Of a stretch of 64,000 nucleotides of DNA, positions 49,210 through 57,665 are shown one piece after another. Made by a program: the position numbers and the translations under genes. Position 1 is the stretch's first letter. Every line of letters starts with the position of its first letter. The notes under the pieces were generated by a model. It made no database searches and was not told the origin of the DNA. It saw only the letters and a list, made by a program, of their open reading frames with translations. This stretch comes from Duganella sp. 1411 (GTDB taxonomy: Bacteria > Pseudomonadota > Gammaproteobacteria > Burkholderiales > Burkholderiaceae_D). The stretch covers positions 54,875-118,874 of the forward strand of contig NZ_JAFICD010000011.1 of NCBI RefSeq assembly GCF_017833525.1. The letters run 5' to 3'.

Positions 49210-49683
49210 TTACTCTTCGTTCATCTGGCTTTGCAGGTAGTTCTGGATGCCGATCTTGCCGATCAGGTCCAGCTGCGTTTCGAGCCAGTCGATGTGCTCT
49301 TCGGTGTCTTCCAAAATCATCAGCAGCAGGTCGCGCGAGACGTAGTCGCCGGCCTTTTCGGCGGTGGCGATGCCTTCCTTGACGGTCAGCTGCGCGCCTT
49401 TTTCCAAGGTCAGGTCGCAGCCGATCATTTCCTCGGTGTGCTCGCCGATCATGATCTTGTGCATCGCTTGCAGGTTCGGCAGGCCGTCGAGCATCAGGAT
49501 GCGGTCGATCAGCTTGTCGGCGTGCTTCATTTCGCCGATCGATTCTTCGTATTCTTTCTTCGCGATCTTTTCCAGGCCCCAGTGCTTGTACATGCGCGCG
49601 TGGAGGAAGTACTGGTTGATAGCGGTAAGTTCGTTGGTCAGCTGAGCATTCAGCAAACGGATGACTTCTGGGTCGCCCTTCAT
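49210..49683 (-). CDS. bfr: Bacterioferritin
   Basis: The 157-residue four-helix-bundle iron-storage protein has Glu18, Glu51, Met52 (heme ligand), His54, Glu94 and His130 at the same numbers as in the E. coli protein as I remember it. It oxidises Fe2+ and stores it as a mineral core in a 24-mer. One difference stands out: position 127, a Glu ferroxidase ligand in E. coli, is Thr in LEDTEEHIDWLE. ATG 49683 gives the normal MKGDPEV start; the longer frame is not conserved. The bfd-tonB and feo genes are 1-5 kb away, so this is an iron neighbourhood. Confidence 0.95.
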   Translation of the reverse strand: MKGDPEVIRLLNAQLTNELTAINQYFLHARMYKHWGLEKIAKKEYEESIGEMKHADKLIDRILMLDGLPNLQAMHKIMIGEHTEEMIGCDLTLEKGAQLTVKEGIATAEKAGDYVSRDLLLMILEDTEEHIDWLETQLDLIGKIGIQNYLQSQMNEE

Positions 49684-49921
49684 GGGGTGGCTTTCTAAAA
49701 TGGTGGTGGAATACCCGCATTCTGCCACGAACGGGCGCGCGAGGCGTAGCACCACGGGCGTAAATCGTGCTCGGCGGCTAAAAAGCGTATCAATATCCCC
49801 GGAGTGAGATTGTTGGCGTTAATGAAAACAATTAGCATTCGTGACCGCAAGTGTGTGTCAGCCCACCGAGCGCCGCCCCCGCCGGCGCTACCATGGCAGC
49901 TCTACTTATCAGGAGCGCGCC

Positions 49922-50458
49922 ATGGATTCGATCAATGCCAATCAACCGGAACAAAACCATCAGGATCTGATCGGCGAGGATGCCGTCAAGAAAATCAGGG
50001 ACTTCGTCGACAGCACGCCGGGCTGCTTCTTCTGCACCAACGACGGCGACGGCGGCCCAGGCGACGCGCGGCCGATGACGGCGCTGCAGGTCGACGACCT
50101 GGGTAACATCTGGTTCATCAGCGCCAGCGACAGCCTGAAGAACCAGGAGTTGGCGGCCGACCCGTCGGCCACGCTGTACTTCCAGGGTTCGGCCCATTCG
50201 GAGTTCATGCACATCGAGGGCGTGGCCACCGTGCTGCGCGACCGCGCGAAGCTGAAGGAGCTGTGGAGCTTTACGATGAAGACCTGGTTCACCGAGGGCG
50301 AGGATGATCCGCGTATCACGCTGATCAAGTTCGCGCCGACCTATGGTTATTATTGGGATACCAAGCATGGCCGCGCGGTGGCGGGCGTGAAGATGCTGAT
50401 CGGTGCAGTCATCGGCAAGACGCTCGATGATTCGATCGAGGGGCGCTTGGATTTGTAA
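49922..50458 (+). CDS. Pyridoxamine 5'-phosphate oxidase-like (general stress protein 26 type) flavin-binding protein
   Basis: This 178-residue split-barrel protein has the pattern GCFFCTNDGDGGPGDARPMTAL, then NIWFISASDSLKNQELAADP and ATLYFQG, as in the general-stress-protein-26 group of the PNPOx-like family. Members bind FMN or FAD, but few have a proven reaction. The WFTEGEDDPRITLIKFAPTYGYYW block is typical of this group. AGGAG before ATG 49922 supports the start. The gene is probably monocistronic, in a stress/iron neighbourhood. Confidence 0.88.
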   Translation: MDSINANQPEQNHQDLIGEDAVKKIRDFVDSTPGCFFCTNDGDGGPGDARPMTALQVDDLGNIWFISASDSLKNQELAADPSATLYFQGSAHSEFMHIEGVATVLRDRAKLKELWSFTMKTWFTEGEDDPRITLIKFAPTYGYYWDTKHGRAVAGVKMLIGAVIGKTLDDSIEGRLDL

Positions 50459-50465
50459 ATGCTTG

Positions 50466-50515
50466 ACCCGCACGGCCATGCGGGGTCGTACCCCGGCGGG
50501 GTACGACCCCTAAGT
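50466..50515. repeat. R2 element
   Basis: The palindrome GGGGTCGTACCCC-GGC-GGGGTACGACCCC occupies 50482-50510. Together with ACCCGCACGGCCATG upstream and CTAAG downstream, the whole is an inverted copy of the element at 30551. It lies between the converging PNPOx-like and tonB genes. Confidence 0.85.
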
Positions 50516-50555
50516 TGTGACGCGGGCGTGTCGCTGAAAGGTGGCCGGGTTTGGC

Positions 50556-51278
50556 TTAACCCAACTGGAAATTGATCGGCACCAGCGCGTACACCGGGAT
50601 CGCCTTGCCATCCTCGATATACGGCTTGTACAGCGCGCGCAGCACGGCCTGGCGGCCTGCTTCATCGAGCTTCTCGGAGCCCGACGATTTTTGGATCGTC
50701 ACCTGCTCCGCCAGACCCTTTTCCCCGATCAGCACGCGCAGCATGACGATCCCGCTTTCGCCCATGCGGCGGGCGATGCTCGGATACACCGGCTGCGGCG
50801 CGCGGATATATTCCACACCCGTGATGGTTTTCGGCGCCGACGGCACCGCCGGCGCGGGCGCGGCCGGGGCCACCGGTCCGGCGACGGCCGGCGCGGCCGG
50901 CTGATTGGTGCGCGGCGCCGGCGGCGCGACGGTGATCGTCGGCTCGACCTGCGGCGTGGCCAGCACCGGCATCGGCGGGATGTAGGTTGGCGTCAGCTTC
51001 ACGACCGGCACCGTCTTCGGCGGCGGCGGGGCCGGCTTGAGCGGCTCGGGCGAGGCGACGAAGGTCACCGTGACGACCTTGGGCATGACCGCGGTGACGA
51101 TCTTGCCCATCATCCCCGTATTGATCGCGTAAAACATCAACGCATGACCGGCGACGATCGCCACCAGCGGGGCGAACCGGCGTCCGCGCGGTTTCGCTTG
51201 CCGGGGCATGCGCGGCGGCGTTCCAGCGTCGTTCCCGGACAGCGACGGCGCCGTCCGGCTATAGGTCATGGTGTTCAT
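50556..51278 (-). CDS. tonB: TonB energy transducer
   Basis: The 240-residue protein has a short cytoplasmic N-terminus, one membrane anchor (about 36-62: LVAIVAGHALMFYAINTG), a periplasmic Pro/Ala/Val-rich rod (about 75-150) and a TonB C-terminal domain. That domain begins QPVYPSIARRMGESGIVMLRVLIGEKG and ends VPINFQLG. It passes proton-motive energy from ExbBD to outer-membrane receptors. ATG 51278 lies two bases after the Bfd stop, implying coupled translation; ATG 51269 is an alternative. No exbB or exbD is in the window. Confidence 0.93.
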   Translation of the reverse strand: MNTMTYSRTAPSLSGNDAGTPPRMPRQAKPRGRRFAPLVAIVAGHALMFYAINTGMMGKIVTAVMPKVVTVTFVASPEPLKPAPPPPKTVPVVKLTPTYIPPMPVLATPQVEPTITVAPPAPRTNQPAAPAVAGPVAPAAPAPAVPSAPKTITGVEYIRAPQPVYPSIARRMGESGIVMLRVLIGEKGLAEQVTIQKSSGSEKLDEAGRQAVLRALYKPYIEDGKAIPVYALVPINFQLG

Positions 51279-51280
51279 AA

Positions 51281-51505
51281 TTAGTTGGTGAAGACGGGAC
51301 GCTTCAACACGGTTTCGTTGATCTCGGCGGTGGCCTGGATCGTTGCCAGATGCTCGTTGAGGATTTGTTCGGCGCAGTCGAAGCATTGGCCGCAGCAGGT
51401 CGATACGCCCAGGTCGCGGCGCAGTTCTTCGATCGACGCCACGCCCAGTTCCACGGCTTGACGAATTTCACGATCAGATATGTTGTTGCAGACACATACA
51501 ATCAT
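51281..51505 (-). CDS. bfd: Bacterioferritin-associated ferredoxin (BFD-like [2Fe-2S])
   Basis: The 74-residue protein has four Cys in the BFD pattern: C4-x-C6 in VCVCNNISDREI and C-x2-C in STCCGQCFDCAEQ. It donates electrons to bacterioferritin to release stored Fe2+. AGAAGG precedes the ATG. It heads a transcript with tonB under the Fur-box-like site just upstream, as expected for iron-starvation genes. Confidence 0.93.
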   Translation of the reverse strand: MIVCVCNNISDREIRQAVELGVASIEELRRDLGVSTCCGQCFDCAEQILNEHLATIQATAEINETVLKRPVFTN

Positions 51506-51578
51506 CGATACACCTTCTGGCTAGGCCGCACAAATACGGGAACATGAGCAATAAAGACATGATTGCAAGTAACTTAAT

Positions 51579-51597
51579 GCGAATCATTATCATTAAT
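51579..51597. promoter_or_regulatory. Fur-box-like site between bfd-tonB and feoAB
   Basis: GCGAATCATTATCATTAAT resembles the 19-bp Fur consensus (GATAATGATAATCATTATC) by eye, read in either direction. It lies 74 bp upstream of bfd and 160 bp upstream of feoA, where it can control both divergent operons. A second similar half, TAATTCGCATTA, lies near 51643, just before TATAAT at 51660-51665, the likely feo promoter -10. Confidence 0.65.
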
Positions 51598-51757
51598 CGT
51601 ATACTGCCTCAACTCGGCGGCCGATGCAAGCGTAAATAGTAGTAATTCGCATTACCGTTTATAATGCTACTATCTTATTTCCGGCGAGAACGCGATGATG
51701 CGTACCGCCGGGCGCGTCGCCGCCCCGGCGCCGGCGCATCCTGACCGGACTTAGCTC

Positions 51758-52027
51758 ATGACGCATGCTGTTCCCCTGATCACTCTGGACGCCCTGGCGA
51801 TCGGCGCTTTCGCCACCGTGGTGGGCGTCTCCCCCGGCGACGCGGCCGACGACGGCATCGGCCTGGCACGGCGGCTGATGGAGCTCGGGTTCGTGCCCGG
51901 CGAAAAAGTCCGCCTGCTCAAGCGCGGCATGCCGGGCGGCGAGCCGCTGGCCATCAAGGTCGGCAACTCCACTTTCGCGTTGCGCCGCTTCGAAGCCGCG
52001 CTGATTACGATTCAACCGGACCAATAA
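51758..52027 (+). CDS. feoA: Ferrous iron transport protein A
   Basis: The 89-residue SH3-like cytoplasmic protein has LARRLMELGFVPGEKVRLLKRGMPGGEPLAIKV split across residues about 35-67, the FeoA core. It assists the FeoB transporter. The start ATG 51758 has only a weak ribosome-binding site. FeoB follows 3 bp after the stop. Confidence 0.93.
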   Translation: MTHAVPLITLDALAIGAFATVVGVSPGDAADDGIGLARRLMELGFVPGEKVRLLKRGMPGGEPLAIKVGNSTFALRRFEAALITIQPDQ

Positions 52028-52030
52028 ATA

Positions 52031-53929
52031 ATGGGTGCAGTAGAAAAAGCGGTGCCGCAGGCGCCCGTGATCTCCCAGACGCCCATCGTGGCCTTGCTGG
52101 GCAATCCCAATTGCGGCAAGACCGCGCTGTTCAACCGCCTGACCGGCTCGCGCCAGAAGGTCGCCAATTACGCCGGCGTGACCATCGAGCGCAAGGAGGG
52201 CTCGTTCAACTCGCCGGACGGCCACGCCTTCCGCGTGCTCGATCTGCCGGGCGCCTATAGTCTGTCGGCCCACACGCCGGACGAGGAAATCACGCGCGAC
52301 GTCGTCGCCGGCCTGCGCGCCGGCGAGGCCGCGCCGGACGTGGTGGTGTGCGTCGTCAACGCCACCAACCTGCGCCTGAACCTGCGCCTGGTGCTGGAGA
52401 TCAAACGTCTGGGCCTGCCGATGGTGCTGGCGCTGAACATGGTCGACGTGGCCAAGAAGCGCGGCATCGAGATCGACGCCGACCTGCTGGCCGATGAACT
52501 GGGCATGCCGGTGGTGGAGACGGTGGCGGTGCAGGCCGGCGGCGAAAAGTCGCTGGTGCGCGCGCTCGAGCTGATGCTGCCGCTGGCGGTGTCCAAGCCC
52601 AAGCCGCTGGCGGCGATCGACGCCGTCTCGGTGGAGGACACGCAGCGCGAGGTGCGCCGCATCCTGGCCGCCGTCAGCAACGACGTCCACGACACCGGCA
52701 ATTTGAGCGAGAAGATCGACAACGTGGTGCTGCACCCGGTGCTCGGCCCGGTCATCCTGGCGGTGCTGATGTTCCTGGTGTTCCAGGCGGTGTTCAGCTG
52801 GGCCACGGTGCCGATGGAGATGATCTCCGGCGGCGTCGAAAGCCTGGGCAAGATGCTGGGCGCCCTGCTGCCCGAGGGCATGCTGCGCAGCCTGCTGGTG
52901 GAGGGCATCATGGGCGGGGTCGGCAGCGTGCTGGTGTTCCTGCCGCAGATTCTGATCCTGTTCTTCTTCATCCTGATGCTGGAGGACTGCGGCTACCTGC
53001 CGCGCGCCGCCTTCCTGCTGGACCGGCTGATGGGCGGCGTCGGCCTGTCGGGCCGCGCCTTCATTCCGCTGCTGTCGAGCTTTGCGTGCGCGATCCCCGG
53101 CGTGATGGCCGCGCGCACCATCCAGAATAAGCGCGACCGCCTGGTGACGATCATGATCGCGCCGCTGATGACGTGTTCCGCGCGGCTGCCGGTGTACGCG
53201 CTGGTGATCGCCGCCTTCATTCCGGACCGCCAGGTGGGCGGCTTCATGAGCCTCCAGGGGCTGGTGCTGTTCGTGCTGTACTTCGCCGGCATCGTCTCGG
53301 CGATGGCGGTGGCCTACTTCATGAAGCGCGCCATGGGCTCGCGCCACAAGCAGCCGCTGATGCTGGAACTGCCGGCCTACCACTGGCCGCACATGCGCAA
53401 TCTGGCGCTGGGCCTGTGGGAGCGGGCGCGGATCTTCCTCACGCGCGTCGGTACCGTGATCCTGACGTTGATGATTCTGGTGTGGTTCCTCAGCACCTTC
53501 CCGGGCGCGCCGGAAGGGGCGACCCATCCGGCGATCTATTACAGCGTCGCCGGCATGATCGGCCGCGCGCTCGAATTCGTGTTCGCGCCGATCGGCTTCA
53601 ACTGGCAGATCTGCATCGCGCTGGTGCCGGGCATGGCCGCGCGCGAAGTGGCGGTCGGCGCGCTGGGCACCGTGTATGCGTTGTCGCAGAGCGGCGACGA
53701 CCTGGCGCAGTCGCTGACGCCTATCCTGGCGGCGTCGTGGGCGCTGCCGACGGCGTTGTCGCTGCTGGCGTGGTATGTGTTCGCGCCGCAGTGTTTGTCG
53801 ACGCTGAGCGTGGTGCGGCGCGAGACCAACAGCATCCGCTATCCGTTGCTGATGGCGGGTTATATGTTCGCGCTGGCGTACGTGGCGTCGTTCCTGACGT
53901 ACCGTATTTCGCTGGCGCTGATAGGTTGA
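52031..53929 (+). CDS. feoB: Ferrous iron transporter FeoB
   Basis: The 632-residue protein has an N-terminal G domain with G1 GNPNCGKT (24-31), the G2-region Thr in NYAGVTIERKEG, G3 DLPGAYS and G4 NMVD. A helical regulatory segment and about eight membrane helices with the two Gate motifs follow (ILFFFILMLEDCGYLPRAAF; FACAIPGVMAARTI). It brings Fe2+ into the cell with GTP hydrolysis. It is shorter than the 773-residue E. coli protein, because the C-terminal cytoplasmic part is missing. The following small Cys-rich protein probably replaces that part. Confidence 0.95.
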   Translation: MGAVEKAVPQAPVISQTPIVALLGNPNCGKTALFNRLTGSRQKVANYAGVTIERKEGSFNSPDGHAFRVLDLPGAYSLSAHTPDEEITRDVVAGLRAGEAAPDVVVCVVNATNLRLNLRLVLEIKRLGLPMVLALNMVDVAKKRGIEIDADLLADELGMPVVETVAVQAGGEKSLVRALELMLPLAVSKPKPLAAIDAVSVEDTQREVRRILAAVSNDVHDTGNLSEKIDNVVLHPVLGPVILAVLMFLVFQAVFSWATVPMEMISGGVESLGKMLGALLPEGMLRSLLVEGIMGGVGSVLVFLPQILILFFFILMLEDCGYLPRAAFLLDRLMGGVGLSGRAFIPLLSSFACAIPGVMAARTIQNKRDRLVTIMIAPLMTCSARLPVYALVIAAFIPDRQVGGFMSLQGLVLFVLYFAGIVSAMAVAYFMKRAMGSRHKQPLMLELPAYHWPHMRNLALGLWERARIFLTRVGTVILTLMILVWFLSTFPGAPEGATHPAIYYSVAGMIGRALEFVFAPIGFNWQICIALVPGMAAREVAVGALGTVYALSQSGDDLAQSLTPILAASWALPTALSLLAWYVFAPQCLSTLSVVRRETNSIRYPLLMAGYMFALAYVASFLTYRISLALIG

Positions 53930-53941
53930 CGGGAGGCTGAT

Positions 53942-54226
53942 ATGTGGCAGCAGATTATCGTGGGATTGATCGTCGCGGCGGCGGTGCTGCACTTTTGCAC
54001 CAAGTACCTGCCGGCGGCGTGGCGCCAGCGGATCGTTTACTTCCTGACGCGGCGCGGGTTCGATCAGGACAAGCTCGCCAAGTTGTTCAAGACGCAGTCG
54101 AACTGCGGCGACGGCTGCGGCAGCTGCGGCTCGTGCGACACGTCGGCGCCGGCCGCGTCGTCTTCATCCTCTTCGGATTCCTCGACGCCGCACAAGCGCG
54201 TCATCAAGCTGCACGTCCAGCGCTAA
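53942..54226 (+). CDS. Small Cys-rich membrane protein associated with FeoB
   Basis: The 94-residue protein has one N-terminal membrane helix (IIVGLIVAAAVLHFC). A basic middle (AWRQRIVYFLTRRGFDQDK) is followed by a Cys cluster (CGDGCGSCGSC, about 56-66) and a Ser-rich tail. This is the layout of FeoB-associated Cys-rich proteins (DUF6587-like) that take the place of FeoC. The Cys cluster could bind Fe2+ or an Fe-S cluster. It starts 12 bp after feoB. Confidence 0.8.
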   Translation: MWQQIIVGLIVAAAVLHFCTKYLPAAWRQRIVYFLTRRGFDQDKLAKLFKTQSNCGDGCGSCGSCDTSAPAASSSSSSDSSTPHKRVIKLHVQR

Positions 54227-54256
54227 GCCGAGCCACGCGGAATCACTCTGAATCAC

Positions 54257-54349
54257 GTAGGGCGGATTAGCGCAGCGTAATCCGCCAATGCGTGCGTCTC
54301 GACGGCGGACGCATTGGCGGATTACGGCGTTCCGCCTAATCCGCCCTAC
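54257..54349. repeat. R1 palindromic element
   Basis: This complete copy of 93 bases has an almost perfect long hairpin: even the central AATGCGT/ACGCATT pairs. It lies between the converging feo operon and the glutamate-synthase-like gene. Confidence 0.93.
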
Positions 54350-54366
54350 GTGGAACCGTTGAACGT

Positions 54367-55989
54367 TTAGCACAGCGGATTAAACGACTCCGCCTGCGCC
54401 ATCGGCCAATACAGGCCGAACACCGGCGGCAGGCGCGCCAGCTGGCTCGGGTCGAGCAGCTGTCCCGCCTCCAGATACGGCAGCAACTGCGACACCAGCT
54501 TGACCTGGTTGGGGGAGATGCGCCGCACCAGGTGGCGCGGCTTGAGCTGCGACGGGTGCGTTAAGCCGGCGGCGGCGATCAGCTGCGCCAGCGCGGCCAT
54601 CGTGTTCTGATGGAAGTTGGTCACGCGCCGCATCTTGTCCGGCACCACCAGCGCGCGCTGGCGGTTCTGGTCCTGCGTCGCCACGCCGGTCGGGCACTTG
54701 TCGGTGTGGCAGCTTTGCGACTGGATGCACCCGAGCGCGAACATGAAGCCGCGCGCCGAATTGCACCAGTCGGCGCCAATGGCGATGATGCGGGCGACGT
54801 CGAACGCGGTGATGATCTTGCCCGAGGCGCCGATCTTGATCTTGTCGCGCAGGTTGGCGCCGACCAGCGTGTTATGCACCAGCAGCAGCGCCTCCTGCAG
54901 CGGCGTGCCGACATGGTCGGTGAATTCGAGCGGCGCGGCGCCGGTGCCGCCCTCGCCGCCGTCGACGACGATGAAGTCGGGCGTGATGCCGGTCGCCAGC
55001 ATCGCCTTGACGATGCCGAAAAACTCCCACGGATGGCCGATGGCGAGCTTGAAGCCGGTCGGCTTGCCGCCCGACAGATTGCGCAGCCTGTCGATAAACG
55101 CCAGCATCTCCAGCGGAGTGGAAAACGCCGAGTGGCTCGACGGCGAGACGCAGTCCACCCCCATCGCGACGCCGCGCGTGGTGGCGATTTCGATGGTGAC
55201 CTTGGCGCCCGGCAGCACGCCGCCGTGGCCCGGCTTGGCCCCCTGCGACAGCTTCAATTCGATCATCTTGACCTGCGGCGAGGTGGCGTTGGCGACGAAG
55301 TTCGCCTCCGAGAAGCGGCCCTCGGCGTCGCGGCAGCCGAAGTAGCCGGAACCGATCTCCCACACCAAATCGCCGCCGTGCTCCCGGTGATAGGGGCTGA
55401 TGCTGCCCTCGCCGGTGTCGTGCATGAAGCCGCCGGCCTTGGCGCCGCCGTTGAGCGCCATGATGGCGTTGGCCGACAGCGCGCCAAAGCTCATCGCCGA
55501 GATGTTGAACACGCTGGCCGAATAGGGCTGCGCGCGCGGGCAGTCCGGGTGGTTGCCGATCTCGATGCGGAAGTCGTGACCTTGTTCGGCCGCCGGCACG
55601 ATCGCGTGGTTGATCCATTCGTAGCCGGGCGCGTAGACGTCGAGCTGGGTGCCGAACGGGCGCTTGTCGGTGTCCATCTTGGCGCGCTGGTAGACGATGC
55701 TGCGCTGGTTGCGCGAGAACGGCTCGGCCACCGTGTCGTCCTCCAGCAGGTACTGGCGGATCTCGGGGCGGATCGATTCGAAGAAGAAGCGGAAATGCGC
55801 CAGGATCGGGTAGTTGCGGCGCAGCGCGCGCTTGGTTTGCAGCAGATCGCTGATGCCGACGACGGTGAGCGCGGCGGCGATCGCGGGTATCCACCAGGGC
55901 GCGCCCAAGGCCAGCGCGGCGAACAGGGTGACGACGGCGGCGACGAAGGCGAGGTAGCGCGGAGAGAGCAGATTCATGGGCGTTTGCAT
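54367..55989 (-). CDS. FMN-binding glutamate-synthase-like membrane-anchored protein
   Basis: The 540-residue protein has an N-terminal membrane hairpin (about 10-45: YLAFVAAVVTLFAALALGAPWW...). It is followed by the FMN/Fe-S domain of the large glutamate synthase subunit (MSFGALSANAIMALNGGAKAGG, PGHGGVLPGAKV, VVDGGEGGTGAAP, ALGCIQSQSCHTDKCPTGVATQ with the 3Fe-4S Cys). The glutaminase domain and the FAD subunit are missing. This family is widespread with no settled reaction; a stand-alone FMN oxidoreductase is likely. ATG 55989 is used; ATG 55977 is possible. Confidence 0.87.
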   Translation of the reverse strand: MQTPMNLLSPRYLAFVAAVVTLFAALALGAPWWIPAIAAALTVVGISDLLQTKRALRRNYPILAHFRFFFESIRPEIRQYLLEDDTVAEPFSRNQRSIVYQRAKMDTDKRPFGTQLDVYAPGYEWINHAIVPAAEQGHDFRIEIGNHPDCPRAQPYSASVFNISAMSFGALSANAIMALNGGAKAGGFMHDTGEGSISPYHREHGGDLVWEIGSGYFGCRDAEGRFSEANFVANATSPQVKMIELKLSQGAKPGHGGVLPGAKVTIEIATTRGVAMGVDCVSPSSHSAFSTPLEMLAFIDRLRNLSGGKPTGFKLAIGHPWEFFGIVKAMLATGITPDFIVVDGGEGGTGAAPLEFTDHVGTPLQEALLLVHNTLVGANLRDKIKIGASGKIITAFDVARIIAIGADWCNSARGFMFALGCIQSQSCHTDKCPTGVATQDQNRQRALVVPDKMRRVTNFHQNTMAALAQLIAAAGLTHPSQLKPRHLVRRISPNQVKLVSQLLPYLEAGQLLDPSQLARLPPVFGLYWPMAQAESFNPLC

Positions 55990-56123
55990 GGCGGCGGCTG
56001 GGAGGATCAGTGTACTGCTGTTTCTTGCCGGAATCCATTACCGATCTGTCAGCCAGACGCGGGCCAATAATGCTAAGCTAGCGCGGTCGCGGCGCACGGC
56101 CGTTCTTTTTTCGGGAACCCATC

Positions 56124-56795
56124 ATGATCGTTGTCCACCACCTCAACAATTCGCGCTCGCAGCGGGTGCTCTGGCTGCTCGAGGAACTGGGACTGGAGTA
56201 TGAGATCGTGCGCTACCAGCGCGACCCGAAGACGATGCTGGCGCCGCCGGAGCTGCGCGCCATCCACCCGCTGGGCAAGTCGCCGGTGATCACCGACGAC
56301 GGTGTGGTCGTGGCCGAGTCGGGCGCGATCGTCGAATACCTGGTCGAGAAATACGGTGCCGGCCGGTTGGTGCCGCCGGCCGGCACCGCCGAGCGCCGGC
56401 GCTGGACCTATTTCCTGCATTTCGCCGAAGGCTCGGCGATGGCGCCGTTGCTGATGAAGCTGGTGTTCGACCGCGTCGAGACCAGTCCGGCGCCGTTCTT
56501 CGTCAAGCCGATCGCCAAGGCCATCGCGCGCAAGGTCAAGGGCAGCTACATCGAGCCGCAGATCGAGGCGCAGCTGACGTACCTGGAAAATGAACTGGCC
56601 ACGTCGCCGTGGTTCGCCGGTGCCGAGTTCAGCGCGGCCGACATCCAGATGAGTTTTCCGCTGGAGGCGGCCGCCGCGCGCGCCGGGCTCGATGCGAGCC
56701 GTCCGAAACTGACCGACTTCCTGCGGCGCATCCACGCGCGTCCCGCCTTCCAGCGCGCGATCGAGCGCGGCGGACCGTATGAGTTGTTGAAGTAA
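56124..56795 (+). CDS. Glutathione S-transferase family protein
   Basis: The 223-residue protein has a thioredoxin-like N-terminal half (MIVVHHLNNSRSQRVLWLLEELGLEYEIVRY, split over 1-31). LGKSPVITDD carries the cis-Pro and VVAESGAIVEYLVEKYG the Glu-Ser pair that binds the glutathione gamma-Glu. The C-terminal half is helical with SAADIQMSFPLEAA. The group resembles Ure2p-like or plant-like bacterial GSTs. The substrate is unknown. No obvious co-transcribed partner is seen. Confidence 0.92.
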   Translation: MIVVHHLNNSRSQRVLWLLEELGLEYEIVRYQRDPKTMLAPPELRAIHPLGKSPVITDDGVVVAESGAIVEYLVEKYGAGRLVPPAGTAERRRWTYFLHFAEGSAMAPLLMKLVFDRVETSPAPFFVKPIAKAIARKVKGSYIEPQIEAQLTYLENELATSPWFAGAEFSAADIQMSFPLEAAAARAGLDASRPKLTDFLRRIHARPAFQRAIERGGPYELLK

Positions 56796-56838
56796 GGTTG
56801 AGCCGCGTCGGGTAAAATGGCGGCTTGATCAAGCCCGG

Positions 56839-57627
56839 ATGAAGTTGAACATGGGTAGACTCCTTGCCATCGACGGCCTCAATATCGTACGCCGCGTCTA
56901 CGAAGCCAGTCCCGAACCCGATAGCGCCGAAAAGGCCGACATCGCGCTGCGCCACGCGCTGTCGTCGTTCCGCACGCTGGTCAACGACCACGAACCGACC
57001 CACGTGCTGCCGGCCTTCGACTTCGGCGGGCGCACCTGGCGCCACGACTTGTACGCCGGCTACCGCGAGGGCCGCGCGCCGATGCCCGCCGAGCTGCGCG
57101 CGGCGCTGCCGGCGTTCTACGACAAGCTCGCCGGCTTCGGCCTGCACGTGGTCTCGCTGCCGGAGGTCGAGGCCGACGACGTCATCGGCACCGTGGTGCT
57201 GCGCTGGCTGGCCGACGGCCGCGGCGAGGCCACCATCGCCAGCACCGACAAGGACCTGCACGGCCTGATCGCCCACGGCGCCCGCGTGTGGGACCATTTC
57301 AAGAGCGAGTGGCACGACCACGCGTGGGTCGAGCAGAAGTGGGGCGTGCCGGCCGAGCAGCTGCCGGACCTGCTGGCGCTGATGGGCGACGTCACCGATT
57401 CGATCCCCGGCGTGTCCAAGGTGGGCGTCAAGACGGCGGCCCGACTGTTGCGAACTTACGGCAATCTGGACGCCATCATGGCCGGGGCCGGGATTCTGAA
57501 GGACACGCTGGGCGAAACTCTACGAAAAGAGCGCGAAATGCTGTATCTTTCGAGACAATTGGTGCAATTGAAAACAGATGTGCGGGTCGGCGTGACGTGG
57601 AATATGCTGGCGTGGGACCGGCAATAG
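56839..57627 (+). CDS. xni: 5'-3' exonuclease / flap endonuclease-like protein (Xni type)
   Basis: The 262-residue protein of the Pol I 5'-nuclease family is without a polymerase part. LAIDGLNIVRRVYE provides the first metal-binding Asp, EVEADDVIGTV the next acidic cluster, and ASTDKDLHGLI the DxD. The helix-hairpin-helix is GDVTDSIPGVSKVGVKTAARLL. It probably removes flaps or RNA primers, or is a structure-specific nuclease. ATG 56839 has no clear ribosome-binding site, and ATG 56851 is an equally good start. Confidence 0.9.
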   Translation: MKLNMGRLLAIDGLNIVRRVYEASPEPDSAEKADIALRHALSSFRTLVNDHEPTHVLPAFDFGGRTWRHDLYAGYREGRAPMPAELRAALPAFYDKLAGFGLHVVSLPEVEADDVIGTVVLRWLADGRGEATIASTDKDLHGLIAHGARVWDHFKSEWHDHAWVEQKWGVPAEQLPDLLALMGDVTDSIPGVSKVGVKTAARLLRTYGNLDAIMAGAGILKDTLGETLRKEREMLYLSRQLVQLKTDVRVGVTWNMLAWDRQ

Positions 57628-57665
57628 CCCGTGGCGCGCACACAAAACAAGACAAGGTTTGCAAG

